Shown in pieces: positions 32,236-41,228 of a stretch of DNA of 64,000 nucleotides (the first letter of the stretch is position 1; each line of letters starts with the position of its first letter). The position numbers and the translations under genes were made by a program. The stretch is from Catellatospora sp. IY07-71. Its GTDB lineage: Bacteria; Actinomycetota; Actinomycetes; Mycobacteriales; Micromonosporaceae. Where the stretch lies: positions 7,623,001-7,687,000 of the forward strand of contig NZ_AP023360.1 of NCBI RefSeq assembly GCF_018326265.1, given 5' to 3'. The notes beneath the pieces were generated by a model. The model was not told the DNA's origin and did no database searches. It saw only the letters and a list, made by a program, of their open reading frames with translations.

Positions 32236-32269
32236 GGAGAGGCGCTCGCCAGCCGGTGGGCGCCTCTCC
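32236..32269 (+). terminator. Hairpin terminator after pectate lyase
   Basis: Arms GGAGAGGCGC (32236-32245) and GCGCCTCTCC (32260-32269) pair perfectly around 14 bases, 29 bases after the stop. The rest of the gap to 32581 holds nothing I can identify beyond an unassigned promoter. Confidence 0.7.
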
Positions 32270-32581
32270 GCGCAGGCCAGGGCTCGCTCAAGCGTTCGGC
32301 ACGGACAGACCGGCGCCCAGGCCCGTCGGCCTGAGCGCCGGTCCGCGGCGGGGCTGGGGGGATTAGCCGACCGCCGGCTCAGTGGTCGTCATCGTCTCTT
32401 GTGGATGAAAGGACGATCAACGACCTTGCCGGAGGGAGAAAACTCCACGGCCACTGGCGCGTTACCGTCCGCAGACCGACGCCGCGTGGTCGAATCTGCG
32501 AAACGCCTGGTCCCGTGGTGCGATCCGAGGCACTGTGGTGAGTAACGGACTGTGCGCAGACACGATCATGGGATGGATGCC

Positions 32582-33028
32582 ATGGCACTTGAGGGCGAAT
32601 ACGAGCCGAGCCCGGAGCAGTGGGTGCGGGACCAGGTCGAGCTGTACGAGAGCTCCGGCGGCACCAAGGGCACCACGCTCATGGACACCGGCCTGCCGGT
32701 GATCATCCTTACCACCGTGGGCGCCAAGAGCGGCAAGATCCGTAAGACGCCGCTGATGCGGGTCGAGCACGAAGGCCGGTACGCGGCGGTGGCCTCGCTG
32801 GGCGGAGCGCCCACGCACCCCGTCTGGTACCACAACGTCAAAGGGCATCCGACCGTGGAACTCCAGGACGGGCCCCGCCGCCAGGAGATGACCGCCCGCG
32901 AGGTGACCGGCGAGGAGAAGGCGCTCTGGTGGGACCGGGCGGTCGCGGCATACCCGCCCTACGCCGACTACCAGAAGAAGACCGACCGGCAGATCCCCGT
33001 CTTCGTACTGGAGCCGACCGGCAGCTGA
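32582..33028 (+). CDS. F420-dependent nitroreductase-family protein (DUF385)
   Basis: A 148-residue protein of the deazaflavin-dependent nitroreductase family. The start [20 protein letters not shown], the core [20 protein letters not shown], and [19 protein letters not shown] are the standard landmarks. ATG codons at 32573 and 32552 are possible but the family begins at MALEG. The GC content is slightly lower than average. It is a paralogue of the protein at 27792-28205, from the subgroup with a longer N-terminus. Confidence 0.9.
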   Translation: MALEGEYEPSPEQWVRDQVELYESSGGTKGTTLMDTGLPVIILTTVGAKSGKIRKTPLMRVEHEGRYAAVASLGGAPTHPVWYHNVKGHPTVELQDGPRRQEMTAREVTGEEKALWWDRAVAAYPPYADYQKKTDRQIPVFVLEPTGS

Positions 33029-33048
33029 GCCGAGGCGCCCGTACCGCA

Positions 33049-33269
33049 TCAGCGGGAGGCGAGTAGCGAAGCCCACTCGTGGTCCGGATGCCCCAACTCC
33101 AGCGCGTCGCGCAGCCACTACCGCTGCCTGCGTCGATAAGAGCATGGGTGCGGTCGAATTCGGCCTGATCCTTCTCGCGCTCAATCCGTGTTGCACTGAT
33201 TCCGCCGGGTCGCGGGCTGGGCCGCTGCACGTGGGCCGCTTGCAGCGAGATGCGTTCGACTTCGGGCAT
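33049..33269 (-). pseudogene. Possible frameshifted small gene
   Basis: One frame runs from an ATG (MPEVERISLQAAHVQ) to about HALIDAGSGS; another frame then gives WLRDALELGHPDHEWASLLA and a stop at 33049. Both parts look protein-like and join at the run around 33117-33121, so a single-base change may separate them. I do not recognise the family. The remainder of the 333-base gap (33029-33361) shows nothing else. Confidence 0.35.
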
Positions 33270-33361
33270 CGGTTGCCGTGTCCTGTAGACCTTTGACGGC
33301 CGGTCGGAGACCTCACCTTCGGATCGCTCCCGACACGGCGGCGAAGGGCAGGACCGATCAC

Positions 33362-33934
33362 CTATAGGACGGATGCTCGCGAAGTGTAGAGCTCGCGCGA
33401 TCGGACATATGACCTGACAGCCGCATAGCGCTCGCCCTCAGCGGCGAACTCGCTGATTGCCAACTCGTGAAGGCCCGAAAAGAAGTCGACAATGTCATCA
33501 CTGTTCATCGAATAGTCGTTGAGGTGCTTGAGCTGACCGGGGACCGCCGCCGGGTACTTACGATACAGCCCAACCAGCCGAGCCATCCAAAGCTCATAGA
33601 TGAACCGTGGAAGCCAGCCGTTGTCGTAGAAGTAGAACTCCATATGCTGGAGTCTCCAGAACCGAGCCGACCATTCCTCATCATCGAACCTGATTCCGCT
33701 CGCGGTCAGATCGAGGAACTGGGCCGTGAAATGTATTACCGCCGACGTATGCCCGGACTCCCTCGCCAACTCGCTGGACGCTTCGGCGATGTCTGCCTGG
33801 CGCTTCGCATGCTGCGTGGCACGCCAGGTGACGACAACCGAAACAACGGACAGCAGAAGCGCGACGTATGCGACGATGTCGGCACTTACGGAAGTATCCA
33901 CGATGCCTCCGGCCAGTCGATCGGTGTCTGTCAA
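33362..33934 (-). CDS. Membrane-anchored protein of unknown function
   Basis: A 190-residue protein with one N-terminal membrane segment (IVAYVALLLSVVSVVVTW, about residues 20-37) and a helical cytoplasmic part rich in aromatic residues (FWRLQHMEFYFYDNGWLPRF). Its GC content is clearly below the window average, which suggests recent acquisition. I recognise no family; a similar one-helix-plus-helical-body layout occurs in small phage- or defence-associated proteins, but nothing here proves that. Confidence 0.65.
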   Translation of the reverse strand: MTDTDRLAGGIVDTSVSADIVAYVALLLSVVSVVVTWRATQHAKRQADIAEASSELARESGHTSAVIHFTAQFLDLTASGIRFDDEEWSARFWRLQHMEFYFYDNGWLPRFIYELWMARLVGLYRKYPAAVPGQLKHLNDYSMNSDDIVDFFSGLHELAISEFAAEGERYAAVRSYVRSRELYTSRASVL

Positions 33935-34081
33935 GCATGATGACCGATTGACGCAACCCAGCGAGCCGACGGCACATGGACATGACCGTCAAGCGCGGTC
34001 AGCTGTCCAGATCTTCGTGGGGATCAGTGGTATTGCCGCTGCTACTCGGGCGATCCGCATGGCGGTATTACTCTGCATGCC

Positions 34082-37000
34082 TCACTTGGCGTTGAAGTAG
34101 TTCGCCTCCGGGTGGTGGACCACGATGGCGTCGGTGGCCTGCTCCGGGTGCAGCTGGAACTCCTCGCTCAGCTCCACCCCGATCCGCCCGGCGTCGAGCA
34201 GCCGCACGATCTTCGCCCGGTCCTCCAGGTCCGGGCACGCCGGATACCCGAACGAATACCGGCACCCCCGGTAGTCCGTCCGCAGGATCCCCGCCAGGTC
34301 CTCCGGATCCTCCGCGCTCAACGGCCGCCCGTCCGGCAGCACCAGCTCACTACGCACCCGCCGGTGCCAGTGCTCCGCCAGCGCCTCCGTCAGCTGCACC
34401 GAAAGCCCGTGCACCTCCAGGTAGTCCCGGTAATTGTTCGCCGCGAACAACTTCGCCGCATACTCGCTGATCGCGTGCCCGACCGTCACCAGCTGCAACG
34501 CCACCACGTCCAGCAAATCCCCCGGCACGGACGGCTTAGGGCGGTAGAAGTCCGCCAGGCACAGCCGCCGCTCGGCCCGCTGCCGTGGGAACGTGAACCG
34601 CGTCAGCTCCCCCGCCGCGTCCTCGTCGAGCACGACCAGGTCGTTGCCTTCCGCATACGCCGGGAAGTACCCGTACACCACCGACGCCTCGAGCAGCTGC
34701 TCGGTCGCGAACCGCTCCAGCCAGTACCGCAGCCGCGGCCGCCCCTCGCTCTCGACCAGCTCGTCATACGACGGCCCCGACCCGCCGCGCGCCCCGCGCA
34801 GCCCCCACTGCCCGAGGAACAGCGCCCGCTCGTCGAGCATCCCCGCGTAGTCCCCCAGCGGAATGCCCTTCACCACCCGCGTGCCGAAGAACGGCGCCAC
34901 CGGCACCGGCGCGTCAGCGGCCACATCCGACCGCACCGACGCGTCGTCCAGCCCCGGCAGATCGTCCGCGACCTGTGCCCGGTGCTTCTGCCGCCGCTCC
35001 CGCCGCGCGGCCAGCGCCGCCTCCCGCTCCGCGTCCACCACGGACGACCCGGACCGCTTCGCGGTCATCACCCGATCCATCAGCGACAGACCCTCGAACG
35101 CGTCCCGCGCATAGTGCACGTCCCCGCCGTCGAACAGGTCCCGCAGGTCGTCCTCGACATACGCCCGGGTCAGCGCGGCCCCGCCGAGCAGCACCGGCCA
35201 CCGGCTGTGCAGCCCGCGCGCCATCAGCTCGGCCAGGTTCTCCTTCATGATCACGGTGCTCTTGACCAGCAGCCCCGACATCCCGATCACGTCGGCCGAG
35301 TGCTGCTCCGCCGCGTCGATGATCGCGTTGATCGGCTGCTTGATGCCGATGTTCACGACCGTGTAGCCGTTGTTGGACAGGATGATGTCGACCAGGTTCT
35401 TGCCGATGTCGTGCACGTCCCCGCGCACCGTGGCCAGCACGATGGTGCCCTTGCCGGCGGCGTCGGCCTTCTCCATGTGCGGTTCGAGGTACGCCACCGC
35501 GGTCTTCATGACCTCGGCCGACTGGAGCACGAACGGCAGCTGCATCTGCCCGGAGCCGAACAGGTCGCCGACCGTCTTCATGCCCTCCAGCAGCACATCG
35601 TTGATGATGCTCAGCGCGGGCCGCTCCGCGAGCGCCGCGTCGAGGTCGGCCTCCAGGCCGGTGCGCTCGCCGTCGACGATGCGCCGCTGCAGCCGCTCGT
35701 CCAGCGGCAGCGCGGCCAGCTCCTCGGCCCGGCTGGCCCGCGCCTCGGCCACGTCCACGCCCTCGAACAGGTGCAGGAACCGGGCGAGCGGGTCGTAGTC
35801 GACGGTCCCGTCCGCGTGGTACGTCCGCCGGTCGTACACCAGATCCAGCGCGACCTGCCGCTGCTCCTCCGGGATCCGCGCCATCGGGATGATTTTGCTG
35901 GCGTGCACGATCGCGCTGGTCAGGCCCGCCTGCCGGCACTCGTGCAGGAACACCGAGTTGAGCACCTGCCGCGCCGCCGGGTTAACCCCGAACGAGATGT
36001 TCGAGATGCCCAGCGTGAAGTTGACACCCGGATACGTCGCGGCGATCTCGCGGATCGCGGCGATCGTCTCGATGCCGTCGCGCCGCGTCTCCTCCTGCCC
36101 GGTCGTCACCGGGAAGGTCAGCGCGTCGATCAGGATGTCCTCGCGCCGCATCCCCCAGCGCCCGGTCAGGTCGTCGATCAGCCGGGAGGCGACCCGCACC
36201 TTCCACTCCGCGGTGCGCGCCTGACCCTGCTCGTCGATCGTCAGCGCCACCACCGCCGCGCCGTGCTCGCGCACCAGCGGCATGATCCGCGCATACCGCG
36301 ACTCCGGCCCGTCGCCGTCCTCGAAGTTCACCGAGTTGATGATCGAACGACCGCCGAGCAGCTCCAGGCCTGCCCGCAGCACCTCCGGCTCGGTCGAGTC
36401 CAGCATGATCGGCAGCGTCGACGCGGTCGCGAACCGGCTCGCCAGCGCCTTCATGTCCGCCACGCCGTCCCGACCGACGTAATCCACGCACAGGTCCAGC
36501 AGGTGCGAGCCGTCCCGCGCCTGCTCCCGTGCGATCTCGATGCACTTCGTCCAGTCCCCGGCGAGCATCGCCTCACGGAACGCCTTCGAGCCGTTGGCGT
36601 TGGTCCGCTCGCCGATCATCAGCACGCTCGCGTCCTGCGCGAACGGCACGTGGTGGTAGATGCTCGCCACGCCCGGCTCGACCTGCGGCTCCCGCGCCAC
36701 CGGGGCGGTGCCGCGCAGTTCGCGCACCACCCGCGCGATGTGCTCCGGCGTGGTCCCGCAGCATCCGCCGACCAGGCTCACGCCGTACTCCCGGACGAAG
36801 CGCGCCAGGTCGACGGCCAGCTCGTCCGGGGTCAGCGGGTAGACGGCGCCGTTCGCGGTCAGTTCGGGCAGGCCCGCGTTCGGCATCACCGACAGCGGCA
36901 CCCGCGCATGCTGCGACAGGTAGCGCAGGTGCTCGGCCATCTCCGCCGGGCCGGTCGCACAGTTCAGGCCGACCAGGTCCACGCCCAGCGGCTCCAGCGC

Positions 37001-37627
37001 GGTCAGCGCCGCGCCGATCTCACTGCCCAGCAGCAGCGTGCCGGTCGTCTCCACGGTGACCTGGCAGATCAGCGGCACCTCCGTGCCGAGCCGGCGCATC
37101 GCGCGCTTCGCGCCGATGACCGCCGCCTTCGTCTGGAGCAGGTCCTGGCTGGTCTCGATGATGATCGCGTCGGACCCGCCGGAGATCAGCCCCGCGACAT
37201 TGTCGGCGTACGCGTCGCGCAGGTCCGCGAAGCCCAGGTGGCCCAGCGTCGGCAGCTTGGTGCCCGGCCCGACGCTGCCCAGCACCCAGCGCCGCTGCTC
37301 CGGCGTGCCGAACCGGTCCGCCGCCTCCCGCGCCAGCCGCGCCCCGGCCTCCGAGAGCTCACCGATCCGATCGGCGATGTCGTACTCCCCCGCCGCCGAC
37401 AGGTTCGCGCCGAACGTGTTCGTCTCCACGCAGTCGCTGCCCGCGGCCAGGTAGCGCTCGTGCACGCCGCGCACGATGTCCGGCCTGGTCACGTTGAGGA
37501 TCTCGGAGCAGCCTTCGAGCCCGGCGTAGTCGTCCAGTGACGGCTCCGCCGCCTGCAGCATCGTGCCCATCGCCCCGTCGGCGATGAGGACCCGGTCTGC
37601 CAGCGCGTCGAGGAAGCTCTCAGTCAC
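34082..37627 (-). CDS. metH: Cobalamin-dependent methionine synthase
   Basis: A 1181-residue enzyme with all four modules. Homocysteine domain: residues 1-300 with zinc Cys in LNCATGP and VGGCCGTTPEH. Methyltetrahydrofolate domain: about 320-610 (MIGERTNANGSKAFRE). Cobalamin domain: about 650-880 with the cobalt-ligand motif DVHDIGKN (about 737-744). Reactivation domain with SAM site: about 950-1181 (YRGCRYSFGYPACPDLEDR). Length fits the family. The start is a GTG. It is divergent from the PAC2-protein gene only 125 bases away, leaving no room for a full cobalamin riboswitch. Confidence 0.97.
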   Translation of the reverse strand: MTESFLDALADRVLIADGAMGTMLQAAEPSLDDYAGLEGCSEILNVTRPDIVRGVHERYLAAGSDCVETNTFGANLSAAGEYDIADRIGELSEAGARLAREAADRFGTPEQRRWVLGSVGPGTKLPTLGHLGFADLRDAYADNVAGLISGGSDAIIIETSQDLLQTKAAVIGAKRAMRRLGTEVPLICQVTVETTGTLLLGSEIGAALTALEPLGVDLVGLNCATGPAEMAEHLRYLSQHARVPLSVMPNAGLPELTANGAVYPLTPDELAVDLARFVREYGVSLVGGCCGTTPEHIARVVRELRGTAPVAREPQVEPGVASIYHHVPFAQDASVLMIGERTNANGSKAFREAMLAGDWTKCIEIAREQARDGSHLLDLCVDYVGRDGVADMKALASRFATASTLPIMLDSTEPEVLRAGLELLGGRSIINSVNFEDGDGPESRYARIMPLVREHGAAVVALTIDEQGQARTAEWKVRVASRLIDDLTGRWGMRREDILIDALTFPVTTGQEETRRDGIETIAAIREIAATYPGVNFTLGISNISFGVNPAARQVLNSVFLHECRQAGLTSAIVHASKIIPMARIPEEQRQVALDLVYDRRTYHADGTVDYDPLARFLHLFEGVDVAEARASRAEELAALPLDERLQRRIVDGERTGLEADLDAALAERPALSIINDVLLEGMKTVGDLFGSGQMQLPFVLQSAEVMKTAVAYLEPHMEKADAAGKGTIVLATVRGDVHDIGKNLVDIILSNNGYTVVNIGIKQPINAIIDAAEQHSADVIGMSGLLVKSTVIMKENLAELMARGLHSRWPVLLGGAALTRAYVEDDLRDLFDGGDVHYARDAFEGLSLMDRVMTAKRSGSSVVDAEREAALAARRERRQKHRAQVADDLPGLDDASVRSDVAADAPVPVAPFFGTRVVKGIPLGDYAGMLDERALFLGQWGLRGARGGSGPSYDELVESEGRPRLRYWLERFATEQLLEASVVYGYFPAYAEGNDLVVLDEDAAGELTRFTFPRQRAERRLCLADFYRPKPSVPGDLLDVVALQLVTVGHAISEYAAKLFAANNYRDYLEVHGLSVQLTEALAEHWHRRVRSELVLPDGRPLSAEDPEDLAGILRTDYRGCRYSFGYPACPDLEDRAKIVRLLDAGRIGVELSEEFQLHPEQATDAIVVHHPEANYFNAK

Positions 37628-37739
37628 CCCACCAGGCTAATGCGTGTCACGCACCACAACGCTCGATGATCACCTGCGTACCACCTGTTGCGACACGCCT
37701 TGCGCACCCGCTCCGCATGGACGATCCCGCGCCGCGCCG

Positions 37740-37745
37740 TAGGCT
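37740..37745 (+). promoter_or_regulatory. -10 hexamer, leaderless start
   Basis: TAGGCT ends 7 bases before the GTG at 37753, with no ribosome-binding site. Confidence 0.45.
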
Positions 37746-37752
37746 GGCAGAC

Positions 37753-38619
37753 GTGACCGAGTTCGACGGCCTTCCTGTCCTGCGTTCCCCTGTCGCCATC
37801 GCCGCCTTCGAAGGGTGGAACGACGCCGCTGACGCGTCGACCGCCGTCGTGGAGCACCTGGAGCAGGTGTGGAGCGCGCGCGAGGTCGCCTCGATCGACC
37901 CCGAGGACTACTACGACTTCCAGGTCAACCGCCCGCTGATCACGCTGGTGGACGACACCCGCCGGATCGAGTGGCCGAGCACCAAGTTCATGGTCGCCTC
38001 GCCCCCCGGCGCCAAGCACGACGTCGTCCTGATCCGCGGCATCGAGCCCAGCCTCCGCTGGCGCACCTTCTGCGGCGAGATCCTGGAGATCTGCCACAGC
38101 CTCGCCATCGAGAACCTGGTCCTCCTCGGCGCCCTCCTGGCCGACGTCCCCTACAGCCGCCCCCTGCCCATCAGCGGCACCATCACCGGCAAGCAGTCCG
38201 GCCAGGAGAAGGTCAAACTGACCCCCACCCGCTACGAAGGCCCCACCGGCATCGTCGGCGTCCTCCAGGACACCGCCTCCCGCGCCGAACTCGACGCCAT
38301 GTCCTTCTGGGTCCACGTCCCCCACTACGCCAACAACCCGCCCTGCCCCAAGGCCACCCTCGCCCTCCTCCACCGCATCGAGGAGGTCCTCGACCTCCCC
38401 GTCCCCATGCTCGACCTGGCCCAGGAGTCGGCCGAGTGGGAGGACCGCGTCCGCGCCGCCGCCGCCCAGGACGCCGAACTCGCCGAATACCTCCGCGACC
38501 TGGAGGAACGAGCCGGCGACGCGGCAAAGCCCCTCTCCGGCGACGAAATCGCCGTCGAGTTCGAGAAATACCTCCGCCGCCGCGGCGGCTCCCACGGCCC
38601 CACCCACGGCACCTGGTGA
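37753..38619 (+). CDS. PAC2-family protein
   Basis: A 288-residue protein of the PAC2 (proteasome assembly chaperone 2-like, DUF75) family. Landmarks: VAIAAFEGWNDAADASTAVV (about residues 15-34), EDYYDFQVNRP, VLIRGIEPSLRWRTFCGEIL and PHYANNPPCPKATLALL. Actinobacterial members often occur with proteasome-bearing genomes, though their role there is not settled. The GTG at 37753 was chosen over a longer frame because a -10 hexamer lies 7 bases ahead. Followed by a family C hairpin. Confidence 0.9.
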   Translation: MTEFDGLPVLRSPVAIAAFEGWNDAADASTAVVEHLEQVWSAREVASIDPEDYYDFQVNRPLITLVDDTRRIEWPSTKFMVASPPGAKHDVVLIRGIEPSLRWRTFCGEILEICHSLAIENLVLLGALLADVPYSRPLPISGTITGKQSGQEKVKLTPTRYEGPTGIVGVLQDTASRAELDAMSFWVHVPHYANNPPCPKATLALLHRIEEVLDLPVPMLDLAQESAEWEDRVRAAAAQDAELAEYLRDLEERAGDAAKPLSGDEIAVEFEKYLRRRGGSHGPTHGTW

Positions 38620-38641
38620 CCCCTCCCCACCCCACCGCGTT

Positions 38642-38708
38642 GATCTTGCGTGAACTGTGGGTACGACACGCATAAACCGGTCATATCCCTAACACTTCGC
38701 GCAAGATC
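38642..38708. repeat. Dispersed hairpin element, family C copy 1
   Basis: A 67-base element with outer arms GATCTTGCGTGAA and TTCGCGCAAGATC (one mismatch). It shares the sequence CTTGCGTGAACTGT with copy 2. It lies between the PAC2 and GntR genes, which run in the same direction. Copies 2 and 3 are at 41683-41751 and 44512-44580. Confidence 0.75.
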
Positions 38709-38755
38709 GACGTGATCGTCACGCAGTGCGCGGGGCGACACGGTGGTTAGGGCTT

Positions 38756-38770
38756 CCTAGGTCGCTAGGT
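38756..38770. promoter_or_regulatory. Direct-repeat element before the GntR gene
   Basis: CTAGGT occurs twice, 8 bases apart, with the first inside CCTAGG. It lies about 20 bases ahead of the -10 hexamer of the GntR regulator gene and may be its own operator. Confidence 0.35.
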
Positions 38771-38788
38771 ATTCGGACATTTGTGCGG

Positions 38789-38794
38789 CATGAT
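38789..38794 (+). promoter_or_regulatory. -10 hexamer, leaderless start
   Basis: CATGAT ends 7 bases before the ATG at 38802; no ribosome-binding site is seen. Confidence 0.4.
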
Positions 38795-38801
38795 CTGGTT
38801 C

Positions 38802-39623
38802 ATGACCGAGATGGGCATCGGCGGGGTGAATCCGGGCGCGGCCGAGCATCCGCACCGGCAGATCGCCGCGCAGCTGCGGGCGAAGATCCGGCGCGGTGAC
38901 TGGGCGGCGGGTGAGCAACTGCCCTCGATCCCTGCGCTGGCGCAGATGTACGGCGTCGCGAAGCAGACCGTGCAGCGCACCATCGACCAGCTCCGGGTCG
39001 AGGGACTGCTGATCACGAAGCCGGGGTCGGGCACCTACGTGCGCGGCACGCGGCGGCGGCTCAACCGGCTGGCCCGGGGGCGTTACGGCACCCAGCGCGG
39101 TTACCACGCCGACCTGGCGGCGCGATACCGGCAGCAGCTCATCGAGGTCACCCGGGCCACGCCCCCGGCCGAGGTCGCCGACGCGTTCGGCGTGCCCGAC
39201 TCGACCCTGCTCGTGGTGCGCCGCCACCTGGTGCGCACCCAGGACGCGGCGGTCGAGGTGGGCGCGTCGTGGCTGCGCCCGCAGGACACCGCGGGCACCT
39301 CGCTGGAGCGCTACGAGTCGTTCGGGCGGCCGCTCTACCAGGAGGTCGAAGAGGTCACCGGGCGTCGCTACGTGACCGCCACCGACACCATCACGGCGCG
39401 GCTGCCCACCCGCGAGGAGGCCGAGGTGCTGCAGATCCGGCCGGACACCCCGGTGCTGCACCTGCTGCACGTCGCGTACGACGCCGACCACAAGGTGATC
39501 GAGGTGGCGCAGGCGACCTGGCCGGGGCCGATGACGACCCTGACGGAGGAGTACCGGGTGCCCACGCCACGCCCGGACGCCGACCTGGACGGAGATCCCG
39601 ATCCTGGGCTCGTGCTGGGCTAA
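38802..39623 (+). CDS. GntR-family regulator (HutC/UTRA type)
   Basis: A 273-residue regulator. Residues 19-85 are the GntR winged helix (HRQIAAQLRAKIRRGDWAAG, then LAQMYGVAKQTVQRTIDQL and GSGTYVRG). Residues about 100-255 are a UTRA ligand domain with LVVRRHLV and the late EVAQATWPG. The ATG beginning MTEMGIGG follows a -10 hexamer by 7 bases. No clear target gene is adjacent, so it may regulate itself and distant genes. Ligand unknown. Confidence 0.9.
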   Translation: MTEMGIGGVNPGAAEHPHRQIAAQLRAKIRRGDWAAGEQLPSIPALAQMYGVAKQTVQRTIDQLRVEGLLITKPGSGTYVRGTRRRLNRLARGRYGTQRGYHADLAARYRQQLIEVTRATPPAEVADAFGVPDSTLLVVRRHLVRTQDAAVEVGASWLRPQDTAGTSLERYESFGRPLYQEVEEVTGRRYVTATDTITARLPTREEAEVLQIRPDTPVLHLLHVAYDADHKVIEVAQATWPGPMTTLTEEYRVPTPRPDADLDGDPDPGLVLG

Positions 39624-39692
39624 TGTGCGGTTTGTCGGGTGCCCGACAACTTTTCGCCTGCGCACCCGCGCCTTCGCCGCAAGGATGGTCGT

Positions 39693-40007
39693 ATGACCCG
39701 TCGCCCGCACTCCCCACAGGCGCTCGTGGCCCTCCTCGGCGCGCTCGTCGTGCTCGTGATCGGACTCGCCCTGCTCAGTGTGCTCGTCGTCGGCATCGCC
39801 GACGGCGTCCCGAGCACCGGTGTGCTGCTGCTCGGCGCGCTGACCGTGGGCGTGTTCGCCCTGGCGGGGCGGCTCGGGCACGTGGCGCTGACGCTGCGCC
39901 GCCAGGCGGACGCACCGGCCCGCCCGGCCCGGGCGCGGCAGACCCCGCCGCAGCGGCCGGCCCGCGTCGCGGTCCGCCCCCGCCCCCAGCCCCGCCCGCG
40001 CGCCTGA
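39693..40007 (+). CDS. Small membrane protein of unknown function
   Basis: A 104-residue protein with two hydrophobic segments (ALVALLGALVVLVIGLALL, about residues 9-27, and VLLLGALTVGVFALAG, about 43-58) and a basic Arg/Pro-rich tail (PQRPARVAVRPRPQPRPRA). The ATG is 6 bases after an AAGGAT hexamer, which may be a -10 element or a weak ribosome-binding site. No family recognised. Confidence 0.65.
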   Translation: MTRRPHSPQALVALLGALVVLVIGLALLSVLVVGIADGVPSTGVLLLGALTVGVFALAGRLGHVALTLRRQADAPARPARARQTPPQRPARVAVRPRPQPRPRA

Positions 40008-40060
40008 GAACGGCATATCGCCTGATCGCTTCGCGGACGCACGGCCTTGGGCCGATGGTC

Positions 40061-40066
40061 CACAAT
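40061..40066 (+). promoter_or_regulatory. -10 hexamer within a duplicated leader
   Basis: CACAAT ends 7 bases before the ATG at 40074. It is part of a 22-base stretch (40055-40076) repeated exactly at 40718-40739 before the paralogous gene. Confidence 0.45.
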
Positions 40067-40073
40067 CGCGGCC

Positions 40074-40574
40074 ATGGGTCTCGCGCTCTTCACTCCTCAC
40101 AAGAACAGCCGTCGCCTCACCCCGCACCCTCCGGAGCGGGCTTGGACGCTGGCCGCCTTCTGGGGGGTCACGGCCATGACGGTGTACGCCGTCCCGGCGG
40201 CCGTGAACGGGTCTTTCGTGATGGCCTGCATGCTGGTCTCGCTGCCCGTGCTGCTGGGCAGCTTCCGGCGCACGCTCTGGGTCGGCGTGTTCGTCACGGA
40301 CCTGACCCTCCTCCTGCACGACGGCCGCCGGCTCAGGACGATCGCGTTCGAGCAGGTCGCGGCCCTCACGCTGCGGCCCGCCGACGGGTACCACCAGACG
40401 CTCTGGGTCGATCTGATCGACGGCAGCCGCTACCCTTCCCCTGCCCGGCTGGGCGGCGCCGCCGACGACCCCCTCGCCCTCGCCCTCTCCCGCGACCAGA
40501 TGAGCACCCTCATCGCCATGCTCTCCCTCCGCCTGCCCCAGCACACCAAGGTCCCCCCGCTCCCGCTGCCCTGA
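40074..40574 (+). CDS. Two-helix membrane protein, tandem paralogue 1
   Basis: A 166-residue protein starting MGLALFTPHKNSRRLTP, with two hydrophobic segments (about residues 24-42 and 48-62) and a C-terminal soluble part containing TLWVDLIDGSRYPSPARLGG. The gene at 40737 encodes a clear paralogue (same start pattern, same VDLIDG-RYP-PA motif) and has the same 22-base leader. The motif recalls membrane-linked PH-like domains, but I cannot assign a family. Function unknown. Confidence 0.75.
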   Translation: MGLALFTPHKNSRRLTPHPPERAWTLAAFWGVTAMTVYAVPAAVNGSFVMACMLVSLPVLLGSFRRTLWVGVFVTDLTLLLHDGRRLRTIAFEQVAALTLRPADGYHQTLWVDLIDGSRYPSPARLGGAADDPLALALSRDQMSTLIAMLSLRLPQHTKVPPLPLP

Positions 40575-40723
40575 CGACCCGCATCGCCCGACCGGCGCAC
40601 CGGCCGAGAACGCCGCAGCGGCCACCAGGGTGTGCCCACAGCCATCACCACGTCTGAACGCATGGCTTCGGCTCACGAACACAGACAGCCGCGCCGCGGG
40701 CACACGGACGTGCGTCCATGGTC

Positions 40724-40729
40724 CACAAT
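40724..40729 (+). promoter_or_regulatory. -10 hexamer within a duplicated leader
   Basis: CACAAT ends 7 bases before the ATG at 40737; identical in sequence and spacing to the element before the first paralogue. Confidence 0.45.
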
Positions 40730-40736
40730 CGCGGCC

Positions 40737-41228
40737 ATGCGTTTCGCGCTCTTCACCCCCGAGGGCACCCGTCGCCTCACCCCTGACGCACCGGGCCGGA
40801 TGATGAACCTCATCGGCTTCTGGGTGCCCGTCACGCTGGTCGTGTTCGGCATTCCCGCGGTCATCGAGGAGCAGGACGGCCTCGATGCGAGCCACATCGT
40901 GGGGCTGGTGGCGATGCTGTACCTGGCACGCTTCTTCCGGCGCCCGCTCATCATGGGCGTGTTCGCCAGCGAGACCGCGCTCTACCTCTGCGGGGCCGGT
41001 GACCGTCGGATCGAGATCGATCAGATCCAGACCTTCACGCTGCGCTCGGACGAGCAGCATCCGCGCGTGCTGTGGGTGGACCTGATCGACGGCCGCCGCT
41101 ACCCCACGCCGGCCTATCTCGGCGACACCACTGGTACCGGCCTCGCGCTGACCCGCGCCGAGATGGACGCCCTCATCGCCGAGCTGACGCGCCGCCTGCC
41201 CCGGCCTGCCACCGCCGACAGTGCCTGA
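40737..41228 (+). CDS. Two-helix membrane protein, tandem paralogue 2
   Basis: A 163-residue protein starting MRFALFTPEGTRRLTPDAPG with two hydrophobic segments and the C-terminal VLWVDLIDGRRYPTPAYLGD, matching the preceding paralogue. Its stop overlaps the next ATG (TGATG). The longer frame back to 40632 is rejected because the shared leader and -10 element place the start here. The pair arose by duplication that included the promoter. Confidence 0.75.
   Translation: MRFALFTPEGTRRLTPDAPGRMMNLIGFWVPVTLVVFGIPAVIEEQDGLDASHIVGLVAMLYLARFFRRPLIMGVFASETALYLCGAGDRRIEIDQIQTFTLRSDEQHPRVLWVDLIDGRRYPTPAYLGDTTGTGLALTRAEMDALIAELTRRLPRPATADSA

Noticed and set aside
34112..37540. A 1142-codon open frame opposite metH
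   Set aside because: Pure shadow of metH, composed of Arg/His/Val-rich sequence without recognisable motifs.
37628..37752. A cobalamin riboswitch ahead of metH
   Set aside because: The gap to the divergent gene is only 125 bases and no B12-box-like sequence was seen.
38757..41060. A 767-codon minus-strand frame across the GntR and membrane-protein genes
   Set aside because: It crosses several well-supported plus-strand genes and has low-complexity composition.
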